Positions 45,501 through 53,515 of a stretch of DNA of 64,000 nt are shown in pieces. The DNA lies in assembly GCA_021773365.1 (NCBI GenBank), contig JAJFKF010000042.1:1-64000 (forward strand). Direction: 5' to 3'. The number at the start of each line of letters is the position of its first letter. The first letter of the stretch is position 1. Position numbers and translations under genes: made by a program. The notes below the pieces were generated by a model. The model ran no database searches, had not been told where the DNA came from, and saw nothing but the letters and a program-made list of their open reading frames with translations. The DNA is from Gammaproteobacteria bacterium (GTDB lineage Bacteria > Pseudomonadota > Gammaproteobacteria > Steroidobacterales > Steroidobacteraceae).

Positions 45501-47287
45501 GACAGGCCGCGGCCGCCGGCAGCGGTTTTCCGGTCGTGGGCCACATCCCTCCGCTGCGCCGCGGATCGGCGGTGGACGCCGCGCCCCAGTCACTGGGAGT
45601 CCCGGCCGAAAGGCCACCGCTGTGGGGCGTACCGCCGCGATGGCTGCAGGAGATGGGTGTGGATCGCATGCCCGGATTTCTCGGCCGGCCACCGGGAAAG
45701 TGCGAGATCGGTCCGGCAGCCGGCGCCGCCGAAGAGGCGTCCTCCGGCGGATGGATGCTGCATCTGCCAAACAAAGTGCCCGTGCCACCGAATCTGACGC
45801 CGTTCATCGACTTTACATTCGGCGCCGACGACTACGGCGTGGCCGTGCTAGATATGAACGAGGAAGATGCGCGGGGCGCGCAGTTGGCATTTAGCGGCCT
45901 GTTCTTCGAGCCCGACCCCTACTCACGCCTGAAGCAGACCGGACCCGACGATCCGTACTTCAACTCGCGTGGCAGCTGGGGGCAGAACTACGACGATCAA
46001 TGGGCACTGAAGCGCATTGGCTTCACCGCTGGCGAAGACTCGGCATGGCCGTCAACACCCGACGCCGGAGAACCGATCATCGTCGCGGTGGTGGACACCG
46101 GCGTAGCCTGGAACCACCGCGACCTGGGCGTGGAACATCTGTGGATCAACCGCGGCGAGCTGCCCGACAACGGCCGCGACGATGACGGCAACGGCTACGT
46201 GGACGACGTGGTGGGCTGGAACTTTGTCGAGCGCAACAACCTGCCCTGGGACCTCGACGGACATGGCACATTGGTCGCAGGCATCATCGCAGCAAACCGC
46301 GGCAACGGCCTGGGCATCGCCGGCATCAATCCGCAGGCGCGGATAATGGTACTGAGGGCTCTGGACGCGAACGGGCGCGCGCGGCCCTCCGCACTGGCGG
46401 AGGCGATCATCTACGCCACCGACAACGGCGCGCGTGTCGTCAATATCAGCGTCGGCGGCCCGCAACTCACCCGCGCCGAACAGGTGGCCGTGGACTACGC
46501 GCATTCAAAGAATGTGCTGGTGGTGGCTGCCGCCGGCAACGGCAGTATTGACGTGGACGGCTATGGGCCGGGCGGCGCCGAACATGTGCTGACAGTGGCG
46601 GCCACGGACACCGATGACCGACGCTTCGCAGGCTCGAACTGGGGCGCGCGGGTGAACGTGGCCGCGCCTGGCGTCGACATACTGGGACTACGCGCCATCG
46701 GCACCGACACGATGGCCAACATGGCGCTGGACGACTACCGGCGCGGCGGCAATTTCGTGGGCGCGGACAAAGGTTACTTCCGCGCCACCGGCACCTCCTT
46801 CGCCGCACCGATTGTGGCTGGCCTGGCCTCGCTGATCATCAGCGCGCACCCGCAACTCAGCGTCGCGCAGGTGCAACGCATCGTCGAGCAGTCCGCCCGG
46901 GACGTGGAAGCGCCGGGCTGGGATCCACTCACCGGCTACGGGCGGGTGGATGCGCGCGCGGCGATGAGCGCCGACCCGGAATGGTTCGTCGAGGCACGCC
47001 TCGATGGCGCGCGCGTGCAGAAGCAGGGCAACGCGGTGGTGCTTGAGCTCCTTGGAACAGCCGACGCGAACCGCTTCACACGCGCGCGACTTGAACGCGG
47101 TGCGGGCGAGAACCCCGAACAGTGGCAACAAACCGGCGAAGCGCTGACCAGGACGGTGCGCGACGGCGTACTGTTCCGCCTGCAGCCAACCGAGCTGAGC
47201 GGCAGCAAGGTGTGGATTCTGCGGATGGTGGTCGAGCATGAGGACGGCAGCGCGCGCGAGGCGCGCTACCGGTTGAATCTCAACTAG
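42581..47287 (+). CDS. Large exported protein: coiled-coil, protein-kinase-like domain and S8 subtilase
   Basis: 1568 residues from the ATG at 42581, preceded by a strong AAGGGGGG ribosome site lying inside a CCCCTTCAAGGGG palindrome. Signal peptide ends at AHA (residue 18). Residues about 150-350 are glutamine- and acid-rich helix, probably coiled-coil. Two 26-residue Pro/Gly repeats span 633-684. A kinase-like region follows: glycine-rich GKPSSGGFADFY, K742 in IGIKVI, D838-I-K840-A-D-N843 like the catalytic loop, and D861-F-G. The subtilase triad is D1172, H1228 (DGHGT) and S1406 (GTSFAAP). A small beta-rich C-terminus ends the chain. Substrate and secretion route beyond Sec are unknown; no neighbour is clearly co-transcribed. 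Confidence 0.85.
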   Translation: MRAIAILALLCCAGYAHAIPEEIANDPQALHKYFKELEARMDAGEISFYDYMDEWNDMSTQIARAVRRLEEAELEQLNQARLDTLTIDATGTDAGQVWAQKVGDFLVSTYYATDPDAEATDASTTTRAASGESLLDSREHYAEEIGELQQSLEVYQNDLNRAITNRNNLQTNLDSYIDSRSIWESLDFASDDSRKDYLVAQIAKADEQILFLRGMTAATYQALNNTITAAGSHERTLTLTAVKSDAGLLKKEEEFRFQEAVALTRELNTTHLQFVEGQAGFDAQLQTLDQMIARQSELGYTDAAEKFEKDKEYVIATHELWIAGIQTEISAQGSNLQRAFNRNAAEGVGPQNQTQLISQIAGCGDSPMLVLEGRDPQTREIVDEDIRWSVDAATQSATGIASGAAANAPEEYTWRDFAYDYSDEFYVSFKNPRIFFGRYGSYWEGVGNATYDAAHGLYVIGAEAVDTVGEAGEGAFGYYTGVDTDVFGRENLDTLYAIPDSVSGISGEGIYDGTQSVLSWMDRRIEIQAGSGEQGLRDALEDFGYVTGTVGTFVAAPEVMILKATSKGAQAGKAMVVARVMRTGDRAAEATGAARVVSATAEAGAVERVAGAAGDAINPLPEAAASLPPGQIPAHVAEAATPLPGARPPGGGRPVGDLPAHVAEAATPVPGARPPGGGGAPLPSSPSGHGMTVDVAPFGDLPGGPLVVTRTDGGSLVLAGKPSSGGFADFYSLPGREDIGIKVIQAGGTDLDALGHAALEALDPGIAAAPRVIAEYPITTVGRLEGGVVQVVQKAPPSFASDAARAIKTAAGDMTPGQVGALNRATDALADTGWVMADIKADNFTFLRGAGPDEWIPVFFDFGGFVKMKTPEAAHALKTALQNPPTEFLTGPWAEARIGFQNRLAERFNPLVDWAEMERLTGQPYRTLSGGLDGFPYNPRIGEQFPAIRLAEGAAPVLPPLTTQAAGGASTAAGQAAAAGSGFPVVGHIPPLRRGSAVDAAPQSLGVPAERPPLWGVPPRWLQEMGVDRMPGFLGRPPGKCEIGPAAGAAEEASSGGWMLHLPNKVPVPPNLTPFIDFTFGADDYGVAVLDMNEEDARGAQLAFSGLFFEPDPYSRLKQTGPDDPYFNSRGSWGQNYDDQWALKRIGFTAGEDSAWPSTPDAGEPIIVAVVDTGVAWNHRDLGVEHLWINRGELPDNGRDDDGNGYVDDVVGWNFVERNNLPWDLDGHGTLVAGIIAANRGNGLGIAGINPQARIMVLRALDANGRARPSALAEAIIYATDNGARVVNISVGGPQLTRAEQVAVDYAHSKNVLVVAAAGNGSIDVDGYGPGGAEHVLTVAATDTDDRRFAGSNWGARVNVAAPGVDILGLRAIGTDTMANMALDDYRRGGNFVGADKGYFRATGTSFAAPIVAGLASLIISAHPQLSVAQVQRIVEQSARDVEAPGWDPLTGYGRVDARAAMSADPEWFVEARLDGARVQKQGNAVVLELLGTADANRFTRARLERGAGENPEQWQQTGEALTRTVRDGVLFRLQPTELSGSKVWILRMVVEHEDGSAREARYRLNLN
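44477..44632 (+). repeat. Tandem 78-base repeat encoding a Pro/Gly linker
   Basis: Two in-frame units of 26 codons, each starting PAHVAEAATP and containing PGARPPGGG. The bases differ at many third positions while the residues are kept, so the repeat is under protein-level constraint. It separates the helical N-terminal half from the kinase-like domain. Confidence 0.85.
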
Positions 47288-47549
47288 CGCTGGACGACTG
47301 TCTTCTTCTCGATGTTGCCGTTGACGATCTTTCTGATTGTCGATTGCGGCGCCCTCAGCCCACAGGCCGTCATGAAACTACGCCATGTTTAAGCTGGCTG
47401 CTTCACACGCATGGCACCGATAGTAGTACCGGCGCAAACGTTGTTGCACCAGTTGCTCCAGCGAATCCCCCCCCGGACGCCCAGGTGACCGCAAATGTGT
47501 CTGCAACCACCACGCACCTCAGCCTGACTGCCGGGCTCCGCCTATGCGT

Positions 47550-50437
47550 CTACCATTGAAAACTCTTCGCCACATTCAGGTACAGAACACGCCGCAGGAA
47601 ATCGACCTGCGAGTAGCTGAAACCCACGCGGTTATCCGCAAAGGGGAAATCGGCATCGGTCAGATTCCGGATCCCAGCGGTGAAACGCCAACCTGCCTTT
47701 GGGACCTCATACTTCGCCTGCACATCGATTGTCGTATAGCTGCCTACCCTGTCCCGCAACACGGCTGCATCATCGACAAGACGATACCCGCCCTGGTAAC
47801 GGACCGTGAATCCTCCACCCCAGTTACCCCGCACCCAATCCATGTAAGCGTTGCCCTTCCATTCGGGTGGAGCCAATTCTGTCCCATGGTTTTCTGCCGC
47901 CGGCAGTCCCGCCGCAAGAATCGTATTAAAGACAGGTGTAGCTGTCGCATTCACGCCGACAACGGTATCGCCTCCCGCCATCCGGAAGCCGAAGCTCGCT
48001 GCCAGATCCACGGCCTCGACAACCCTGCGTGCAAGATTGGCATCCACCCAGCTATAGAAGTCCGTGAGAATTCCCTGGGAATCACGGACGACAAGACCGG
48101 GAAAGTAGTTGGCATTGCGCAGGATAAAATCCTGATCCACTCCTGAACTGATAATACTGGAAATAATATTCTTGAAATCGGTCTTCACCCAGGAAGCCGA
48201 CAATCTCAGCCTGGACTCCATGGCGCGGTAGTCGAATCCAGCGGTCATCGTTTTCGCGGTCTGCGGCACCAGATCCGGATTGCCGCCACTCCAGACCATC
48301 GGAGTAACAGGTACGTCCGGGCCGCCGTTGGCGGCCGGATTGAGCGGATCGAGCAAAAACGATTCAAAACTTGATTGGGGGCTGAATAATGAGCTCAGCC
48401 GCGGCGCCTGAAAGGCCTCGCTCCAGCTGGCGCGAATTTTGAAACCCTCGCTGGGACGCCAGGCCAGCCCGACCTTCGGCACACCAGCGCTATAGGAACG
48501 GGAAGACTTCGGTGCTCCGGCGCCCTCGAATGGGCCGCGAATATCATAATCTTCAGAACGCCAGGCCAGCTGCAGATCGAGGCTATGCAGCCCCCGGGTC
48601 GCATTGCCCCGCCCGATGACGGGAATGGCGAACTCCACATGCCAGGCCAGATTGTCAGATTCCGGCAGGATGGACGTACCGTCCGAGAGCGTAATGTCGA
48701 ACCTGGAGCCGGTGAAATCAAGCCCATCGGTCCGGCCTTCAATGCCAACGGCCATCTGGACTTCGCCGCCCGGCAGATCGAACAGGCCGCCCGAGAAGCT
48801 GAGGCTTACCACCTTCTGCCTGGCCAGAGAAGACCCGGTATCATCGTCATACAGAAGATCATTCAAATTCTGCCGTTGCACGGTGCCGTCTCCGAACAAG
48901 TTCAAGGCGAGCTCCGGATCGCTGCTGCTGATAGCCTCTGCCACAATTGGATCAGTAACGGGAAGAAAACTGTTCTTTCTCACCTGATCCACCCGATCCT
49001 GCCCCATCGTTAGCGACGCTGCGGCTTTCCAGCCGCCCACCGGCATATCCCAGTTGACGCCGGCAGACAGGTTCCAGCGTCTTGAATCTAACTGGTACTG
49101 TCTTGGCCGCATCAATCCGTCGCTAATTTCCCGCCGGAAGGTATATCCGGCCTGCACCGGTCCTCCAAAATTGTTGTAGTAGTTTGCAACCGGAATGACC
49201 GGACGGATGAGGCCAATCGCCGAGCTTGAGGTCGAATCCCCCTGCGCAAACATTCCGGTTACATCCACACTCCACTCCTCGGACAACTCCTGATGCAAGG
49301 CTATGTAGCCGTTGGCGTCCATCGTCTCGGGCAATACCGTTTTCGTGGTCGCGGTACCCGACGGCAACAGGGAGTAGTTGCCGGATTGCGCGAGATACTC
49401 TGCGATTGTCACGTAAATGATGTCGCCCGGATCGATGCTGGCGCCATCTCCTGGCGGCAGAACAGCGGCAAAAAGACTTTCCGCCGGCGCAGATGGCGGA
49501 TATACAGCCCGTATCAAACCGGGTTGGGAGTTGAGAGCTTCAGGAAACCATCGGCCTCCTCTGTCGCGGAAATTCTTCTCCAGTCTGATCCCCGCCTTGT
49601 TGGCATCCACCGCATCCTGCCTGGTATAGCCGGCCGAAGCGGTAAGGTTGCCACTGCTCCAGGTGACGCCGAGGTTCTGCTCCACAGTGGTGCTGTTTCC
49701 GCCCGAACTGCTGCTGTCGTAACGCAGCCTTGTCTCACTGCCGCGGTAGTTCTTCTTCATGATGAAATTGATCACGCCGCCCACGGCATCGGAGCCATAG
49801 ATCGCGCTGCCGCCGTCGGCCATCACCTCGACACGCTCGATGGCGGAGAATGGAATTGTGGAAATATCGGTAAAGCTGTCGAATTGCGTCGGCGAAGCGG
49901 AGATTCGCTTGCCATTGACCAGCACCAGTGTTGAACCCTCACCGAGACCACGCAGATTCGCGGTGACCACCCCCTGACCGGCGATCCATTGTTGTCCTCA
50001 TCCCGCCCTGCACGCTGCGCCGCAGCTGCTTCGTCTTGGGACAAAGGGGCCACTTCCTGCATCGCGCCCCCCTCGTCCGAAGACCGCGCCAACCGGAGAG
50101 CGGCAGCCTGCGAAACAAGCTCCGTGCTTCTTTCCCCCTTTGCGTTGGCCTGAATCGCCACCGTCTGTTCATCGATGAACCGAAACGTCAGTCCCGTATT
50201 CCTGAGCAGTAGCGCCAGAGCGTCCTCTGTCAGGTACTTCCCCTTCACTCCTGCTGTCTTGATGCCATCCAGGGATTTTCCCGGCGCAGTAAACTGCATC
50301 CTGGCCTGCTCGGAGAAGCGGGCCAGCGCGGCCGAGAGCGGTTGCGGTGCAATATCGAATTGCACCTGCGGAACGACATCTGCTGCGACGCCAGCAGACA
50401 TACAGAACAGGGCCATCAAAATCAGTGCACGTTGCAT
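47550..50437 (-). pseudogene. TonB-dependent receptor broken by a deletion and frameshift in the plug
   Basis: The 5' part (from the ATG at 50437) gives a signal peptide and a complete STN domain (FDIAPQPLSAALARFSEQA) and reads as far as GRDEDNN. The sequence then continues only in another frame, as GVVTANLRGLGEGSTLVLVNGKR, followed by the rest of the plug and an intact 800-residue barrel ending in KSFQW. Compared with the TBDR at 57257, about 65 codons (TonB box and first half of the plug) are missing at about 49975-50005, with loss of frame. The divergent sigma gene is also damaged. The barrel frame is undisturbed, so inactivation is probably recent. Confidence 0.85.
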
Positions 50438-50477
50438 AACCGGTTCCCCTGAAGCATTGTGAATCAAATTCGGCGCT

Positions 50478-50506
50478 CTAGACGGTTGACGGATAAAAAT
50501 TTGTAC
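50478..50506 (-). promoter_or_regulatory. ECF-type promoter of the broken TBDR gene
   Basis: Minus strand: GTACAAA (50506-50500), 15-base spacer, CGTCTAG (50484-50478), 41 bases before the TBDR ATG. It is the mirror partner of the plus-strand site at 50511-50539; the two upstream elements form TTTGTAC-tgcg-GTACAAA. Confidence 0.7.
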
Positions 50507-50510
50507 TGCG

Positions 50511-50539
50511 GTACAAAAAGGACCACCTCATCCGTCTAG
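50511..50539 (+). promoter_or_regulatory. ECF-type promoter of the broken sigma gene
   Basis: Plus strand: GTACAAA (50511-50517), 15-base spacer, CGTCTAG (50533-50539), 20 bases before the sigma ATG. Elements and spacing are identical to the divergent site on the other strand, so one sigma factor probably served both genes. Confidence 0.7.
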
Positions 50540-50558
50540 AGGTGCAGGGTTATTGTGT

Positions 50559-51131
50559 ATGAACGAGATGCCAGCGCCTCAGGAACCTTCCGAATCGCCA
50601 CGGGCGACAGCAGTCGCGCGCCTGTTCCGCGAACACAATGAGGCCCTGGTGCGCTTTCTGGCACTGAAACTGCGCTCGCAGCAGGCGGCACAGGAGGTCG
50701 CGCAGGAAGCCTATGTACGAGTGCTGAGCCTGGACAAGCCCGGCGCGGTAAGCTTTCTGCGCGCCTTTCTCTTCAAGACTGCAGCCAATCTGGCGGTGGA
50801 CCGGATCCGCCACGAGTAGATAGCGCGGGAGCCCCAGCGCCGCGAGCGAGTGCTGGAGGGTATCCTGGGCGCACCCTCACCCGAACAAGCCGCAGCCGGG
50901 GCGCAGGAACTGCGTCTTGCCGAGCAGCTCATCAACGAACTGCCGCCCAAATGCCAGCGGGCCTTCTTCCTGCACAAGGTCTGCGGTCTGGACTTTGCCG
51001 AGGTAGCGGCCCAGATGGGCCTGAAGGAGCGCATGGTGCGCCGCTACGTGGTACGCGCCATCGTATATGCGCAGGCCGGGCTGGACGTCGCACGCAGCGG
51101 CAAGCAACCCTCTAGAGGTCACAATGGATAA
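50559..51131 (+). pseudogene. FecI-type ECF sigma gene interrupted by an in-frame amber codon
   Basis: Reading from the ATG at 50559, region 2 is intact (QEVAQEAYVRVLSLD, FLFKTAANLAVDRIRHE), then a TAG occurs at 50817-50819. The same frame continues without a gap into AREPQRRERVLEG and a normal region 4 (ELPPKCQRAFFLHKVCGLDFAEVAAQMGLKERMVRRYV). One base change would restore a sigma factor of about 190 residues. Unless the stop is read through, region 2 and region 4 are separate. A GTG at 50850 could restart the second half, but region 4 alone would not act as a sigma factor. The partner FecR gene is intact. Confidence 0.85.
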
Positions 51132-52131
51132 GCAACTGCAAGCTCGCCTGGAGAGCAACCCATTGCTCCAGACGGCTACCGAATGGTTCGTCGAACTGCG
51201 CTCGGACTCAGTGTCCGGCGAACGCGTAGCGGAGTGGCAGGACTGGATGGGCGCCGAGGCTCATCGTCGGGCCTTCGAACGAGTAGAGGCGTTCTGGGAG
51301 CTGGAACCCCGCACCGAGGCGGTGCGATGGCCATCGGACGCCACGGTAGCAGCGGATGACTATTCGGGCGATGAAACCGTATCCGCCTGGCGGACACGTC
51401 AGTCGGCGGTCCCGGCGTGCCCGCGGCGCCTGCGCCGACTGGCCCCCTTTGGGTTGGCTGCCGGTGTTTGCGCGGTGGCCGTGCTCGCCTGGATGCGCGA
51501 TGGCGGCGTCGTCGTGGAGACCGCCGTGGGCGAGACGCGATCGCTGGCGCTGTCCGATGGCTCCAAGGTCACTGCCGGCGGGCGCACCGAGTTCGTAGCC
51601 AGACTTGATGAGCATTCCAGGCAGATCACGATCACTGAGGGAGAAGCCTTCTTCGAAGTGGCACAGGATAAACAGCGCCCCTTTACCGTCCGCACCGGCG
51701 CCACTTCCATCACTGCACTCGGCACGGCCTTCAACATCCGCTGCGGCAAGGCGCGTACCGTGATCACCGTAGCCGAAGGCAGTGTGCGCGTCGACGGCCC
51801 CACCGCGGCACGGCTGGAGGCCGGGGAGCAACTGAGCATCGACGCGACCGCGACGGCCGATACCCGCATGCAAGTAGATGCGGGTTCGGTGGCGGGCTGG
51901 CGAGAGGGCCGTCTGCAATACTTCAACGAACCATTGTCCGCAGTGGTCGCTGATCTTGCTCGCTACTCGTCGCGGAAGATCAGTGTGGAGGACAGGGCGG
52001 TCGGGAAGTTACAAGTCACCGGTGTGGTGCTGGAGCAAAATATCGACGGCTGGCTGTCGAGCCTGGAAACAACATTCGAGATTGAGGCAATCCGGACACC
52101 TGACGGGTCGGTGCGACTGCGGGCGAGATAG
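51124..52131 (+). CDS. FecR-family regulator
   Basis: 335 residues from the ATG at 51124, overlapping the end of the sigma frame. N-terminal part includes WQDWMGAEAHRRAFERVEAFWELE; the membrane span is at about 106-125 (LAPFGLAAGVCAVAVLAWM). The periplasmic FecR domain includes LALSDGSKVTAGGRTEF and GEAFFEVAQDKQRPF, and the C-terminal FNEPLSAVVADLARYSSRK segment is present. The gene looks intact although its sigma and receptor partners are both damaged, so it may now have no function. Confidence 0.92.
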   Translation: MDKQLQARLESNPLLQTATEWFVELRSDSVSGERVAEWQDWMGAEAHRRAFERVEAFWELEPRTEAVRWPSDATVAADDYSGDETVSAWRTRQSAVPACPRRLRRLAPFGLAAGVCAVAVLAWMRDGGVVVETAVGETRSLALSDGSKVTAGGRTEFVARLDEHSRQITITEGEAFFEVAQDKQRPFTVRTGATSITALGTAFNIRCGKARTVITVAEGSVRVDGPTAARLEAGEQLSIDATATADTRMQVDAGSVAGWREGRLQYFNEPLSAVVADLARYSSRKISVEDRAVGKLQVTGVVLEQNIDGWLSSLETTFEIEAIRTPDGSVRLRAR

Positions 52132-52249
52132 CTACTTGCCCGATCACTCGGGCAATCGCTGATGCCCCCAACAAATGCCCCTGCCAGCAAACGGCTGTGC
52201 TTGAACGTCCTTGAATCTCTCCGTCGTAGACACCCTGCTCCATGCTCTA

Positions 52250-52530
52250 CCGGACGCTCTCACTCTCTGAGAAGCGGATTATCGGTCGCGATGAACTGAC
52301 TACCGGATGCTGTTTGTCAGCCTCTTCCGCGTATATATCCAACACATCTTCCATCCGCACCACGTACTCCCTATCCACTTTCCCTATGCATCACATCTTG
52401 CCGTTGCCAGGGCTTCAATTCGTTATCGTGCAGCCGGCGGCGGATCGTCTTGCGCAACATGGGGCATGCTCGCTCAGCTCCACCATCTGTCCGGCCAACA
52501 GCTTCAGCGTCCACTTGCTCGTCAGCCTAG
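52250..52530 (-). mobile_element. Remnant of an IS630-family transposase
   Basis: Read on the minus strand, broken frames give SKWTLKLLAGQMVEL, then NELKPWQRQDVMHRESG, then REYVVRMEDVLDIYAEEADKQHPVV. These follow the order of the IS630 transposase helix-turn-helix and the start of its DDE domain. Frameshifts and stop codons separate the pieces, and the remainder of the element and its ends are missing. It directly abuts a truncated phospholipase gene, so the insertion probably caused that truncation. No terminal inverted repeat was recognised. Confidence 0.7.
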
Positions 52531-52542
52531 AATCCTTGCCCG

Positions 52543-52776
52543 TCCTCTCTTCCGTTCAACCGGTCAAATGAGCGTGCCGGCCACGTCTACTCCCTGCTCG
52601 GGCGCTACAGCGCCGCCGATGGCAAGGGTGGACTGCCGTTTGAGTGGGCGTTTCCCGTCACCGGGGCGCTGAAGGGTTACATTCAGGCAACCAGCGGTTC
52701 TGGTGAGAGCCTGATCGACCACAACCATTCCCAGACTACGCTTGGCGCAGACATCCTGTTGCTGCCCTGGCGGTAA
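52543..52776 (+). pseudogene. 3' fragment of an outer-membrane phospholipase A gene
   Basis: About 75 codons ending at TAA (52774-52776). They read GHVYSLLGRYSAADGKG, then GYIQATSGSGESLIDHNHSQ and a terminal barrel strand ending LLLPWR. GESLIDYNH near the C-terminus is characteristic of PldA. The N-terminal three quarters, including the catalytic His-Ser region, are absent, and an IS630 remnant lies immediately upstream. It ends 9 bases before the ABC ATPase start, so transcription across it may once have reached the efflux genes. Confidence 0.75.
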
Positions 52777-52785
52777 GATACCCGT

Positions 52786-53505
52786 ATGAATCAATCCACC
52801 GCAGCCCCGGTCCTCAGCGCCCGGGCCTTGAGCAAAACCTACCGGATGGGCGAAGTCACGGTGCGGGCGCTGCGCGATGTCGACCTGGAACTGCGCGCCG
52901 GGGAATTGCTGGTTCTGCTGGGTGCCTCGGGCAGCGGCAAATCGACCTTGCTCAACATCCTGGGTGGCCTGGATGTCGCCACCAGCGGCACGGTGCAGTA
53001 CCGCGAGCATCGTCTCGACCAGTTCGACGGTGACGGGCTCACCGAGTACCGGCGTGAGCACGTCGGCTTCGTGTTCCAGTTCTACAATCTCATCCCAAGT
53101 CTGACTGCACGCGAAAACGTCGCGCTGGTGACCGATATCGCCTCGGACGCCATGTCGCCTGACGAGGCCCTGGCCCTCGTCGGCCTGGAAAGCCGGCTCG
53201 ACCATTTCCCTTCGCAGCTGTCCGGCGGCGAACAGCAGCGTGTGGCGATCGCGCGCGCCGTCGCCAAACGTCCCGACCTGCTGTTCTGCGACGAACCGAC
53301 GGGCGCGCTGGATGCGCAGACCGGCAAGCTGGTACTGAACGTTCTGGACAAGGTCAACCGCGACACCGGCACGACCATCGCCATCATTACTCACAACGCG
53401 GCCATCGGCGGTCTTGGCGATACGGTCCTGCGAATGAGCAGCGGCGAGATCGTCGAGCGCAACACCAACAAGCAACGCGCCAGCGTCGACGACATTCAAT
53501 GGTAG
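52786..53505 (+). CDS. ABC transporter ATPase (MacB/LolD type)
   Basis: 239 residues with Walker A (GASGSGKST), the signature LSGGEQQR and Walker B ([12 protein letters not shown]), the last in the form typical of MacB, LolD and FtsE-type ATPases. The next two genes encode an FtsX-type permease and a membrane-fusion adaptor, giving a complete inner-membrane export system. Eleven bases separate it from the permease start. An outer-membrane channel is not encoded nearby. Confidence 0.95.
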   Translation: MNQSTAAPVLSARALSKTYRMGEVTVRALRDVDLELRAGELLVLLGASGSGKSTLLNILGGLDVATSGTVQYREHRLDQFDGDGLTEYRREHVGFVFQFYNLIPSLTARENVALVTDIASDAMSPDEALALVGLESRLDHFPSQLSGGEQQRVAIARAVAKRPDLLFCDEPTGALDAQTGKLVLNVLDKVNRDTGTTIAIITHNAAIGGLGDTVLRMSSGEIVERNTNKQRASVDDIQW

Positions 53506-53515
53506 GGCCGTCCAG

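Noticed and set aside
43310-45544. 744-codon open frame antisense to the kinase-like/subtilase gene
   Set aside because: It lies wholly opposite a gene with clear domains, has the composition of a GC-rich antisense frame and shows no recognisable domain or signal peptide.
47288-47549. Possible small gene (about 71 codons) between the convergent subtilase fusion and TBDR genes
   Set aside because: Proline- and threonine-rich without a ribosome site, signal peptide or known motif; treated as non-coding spacer.
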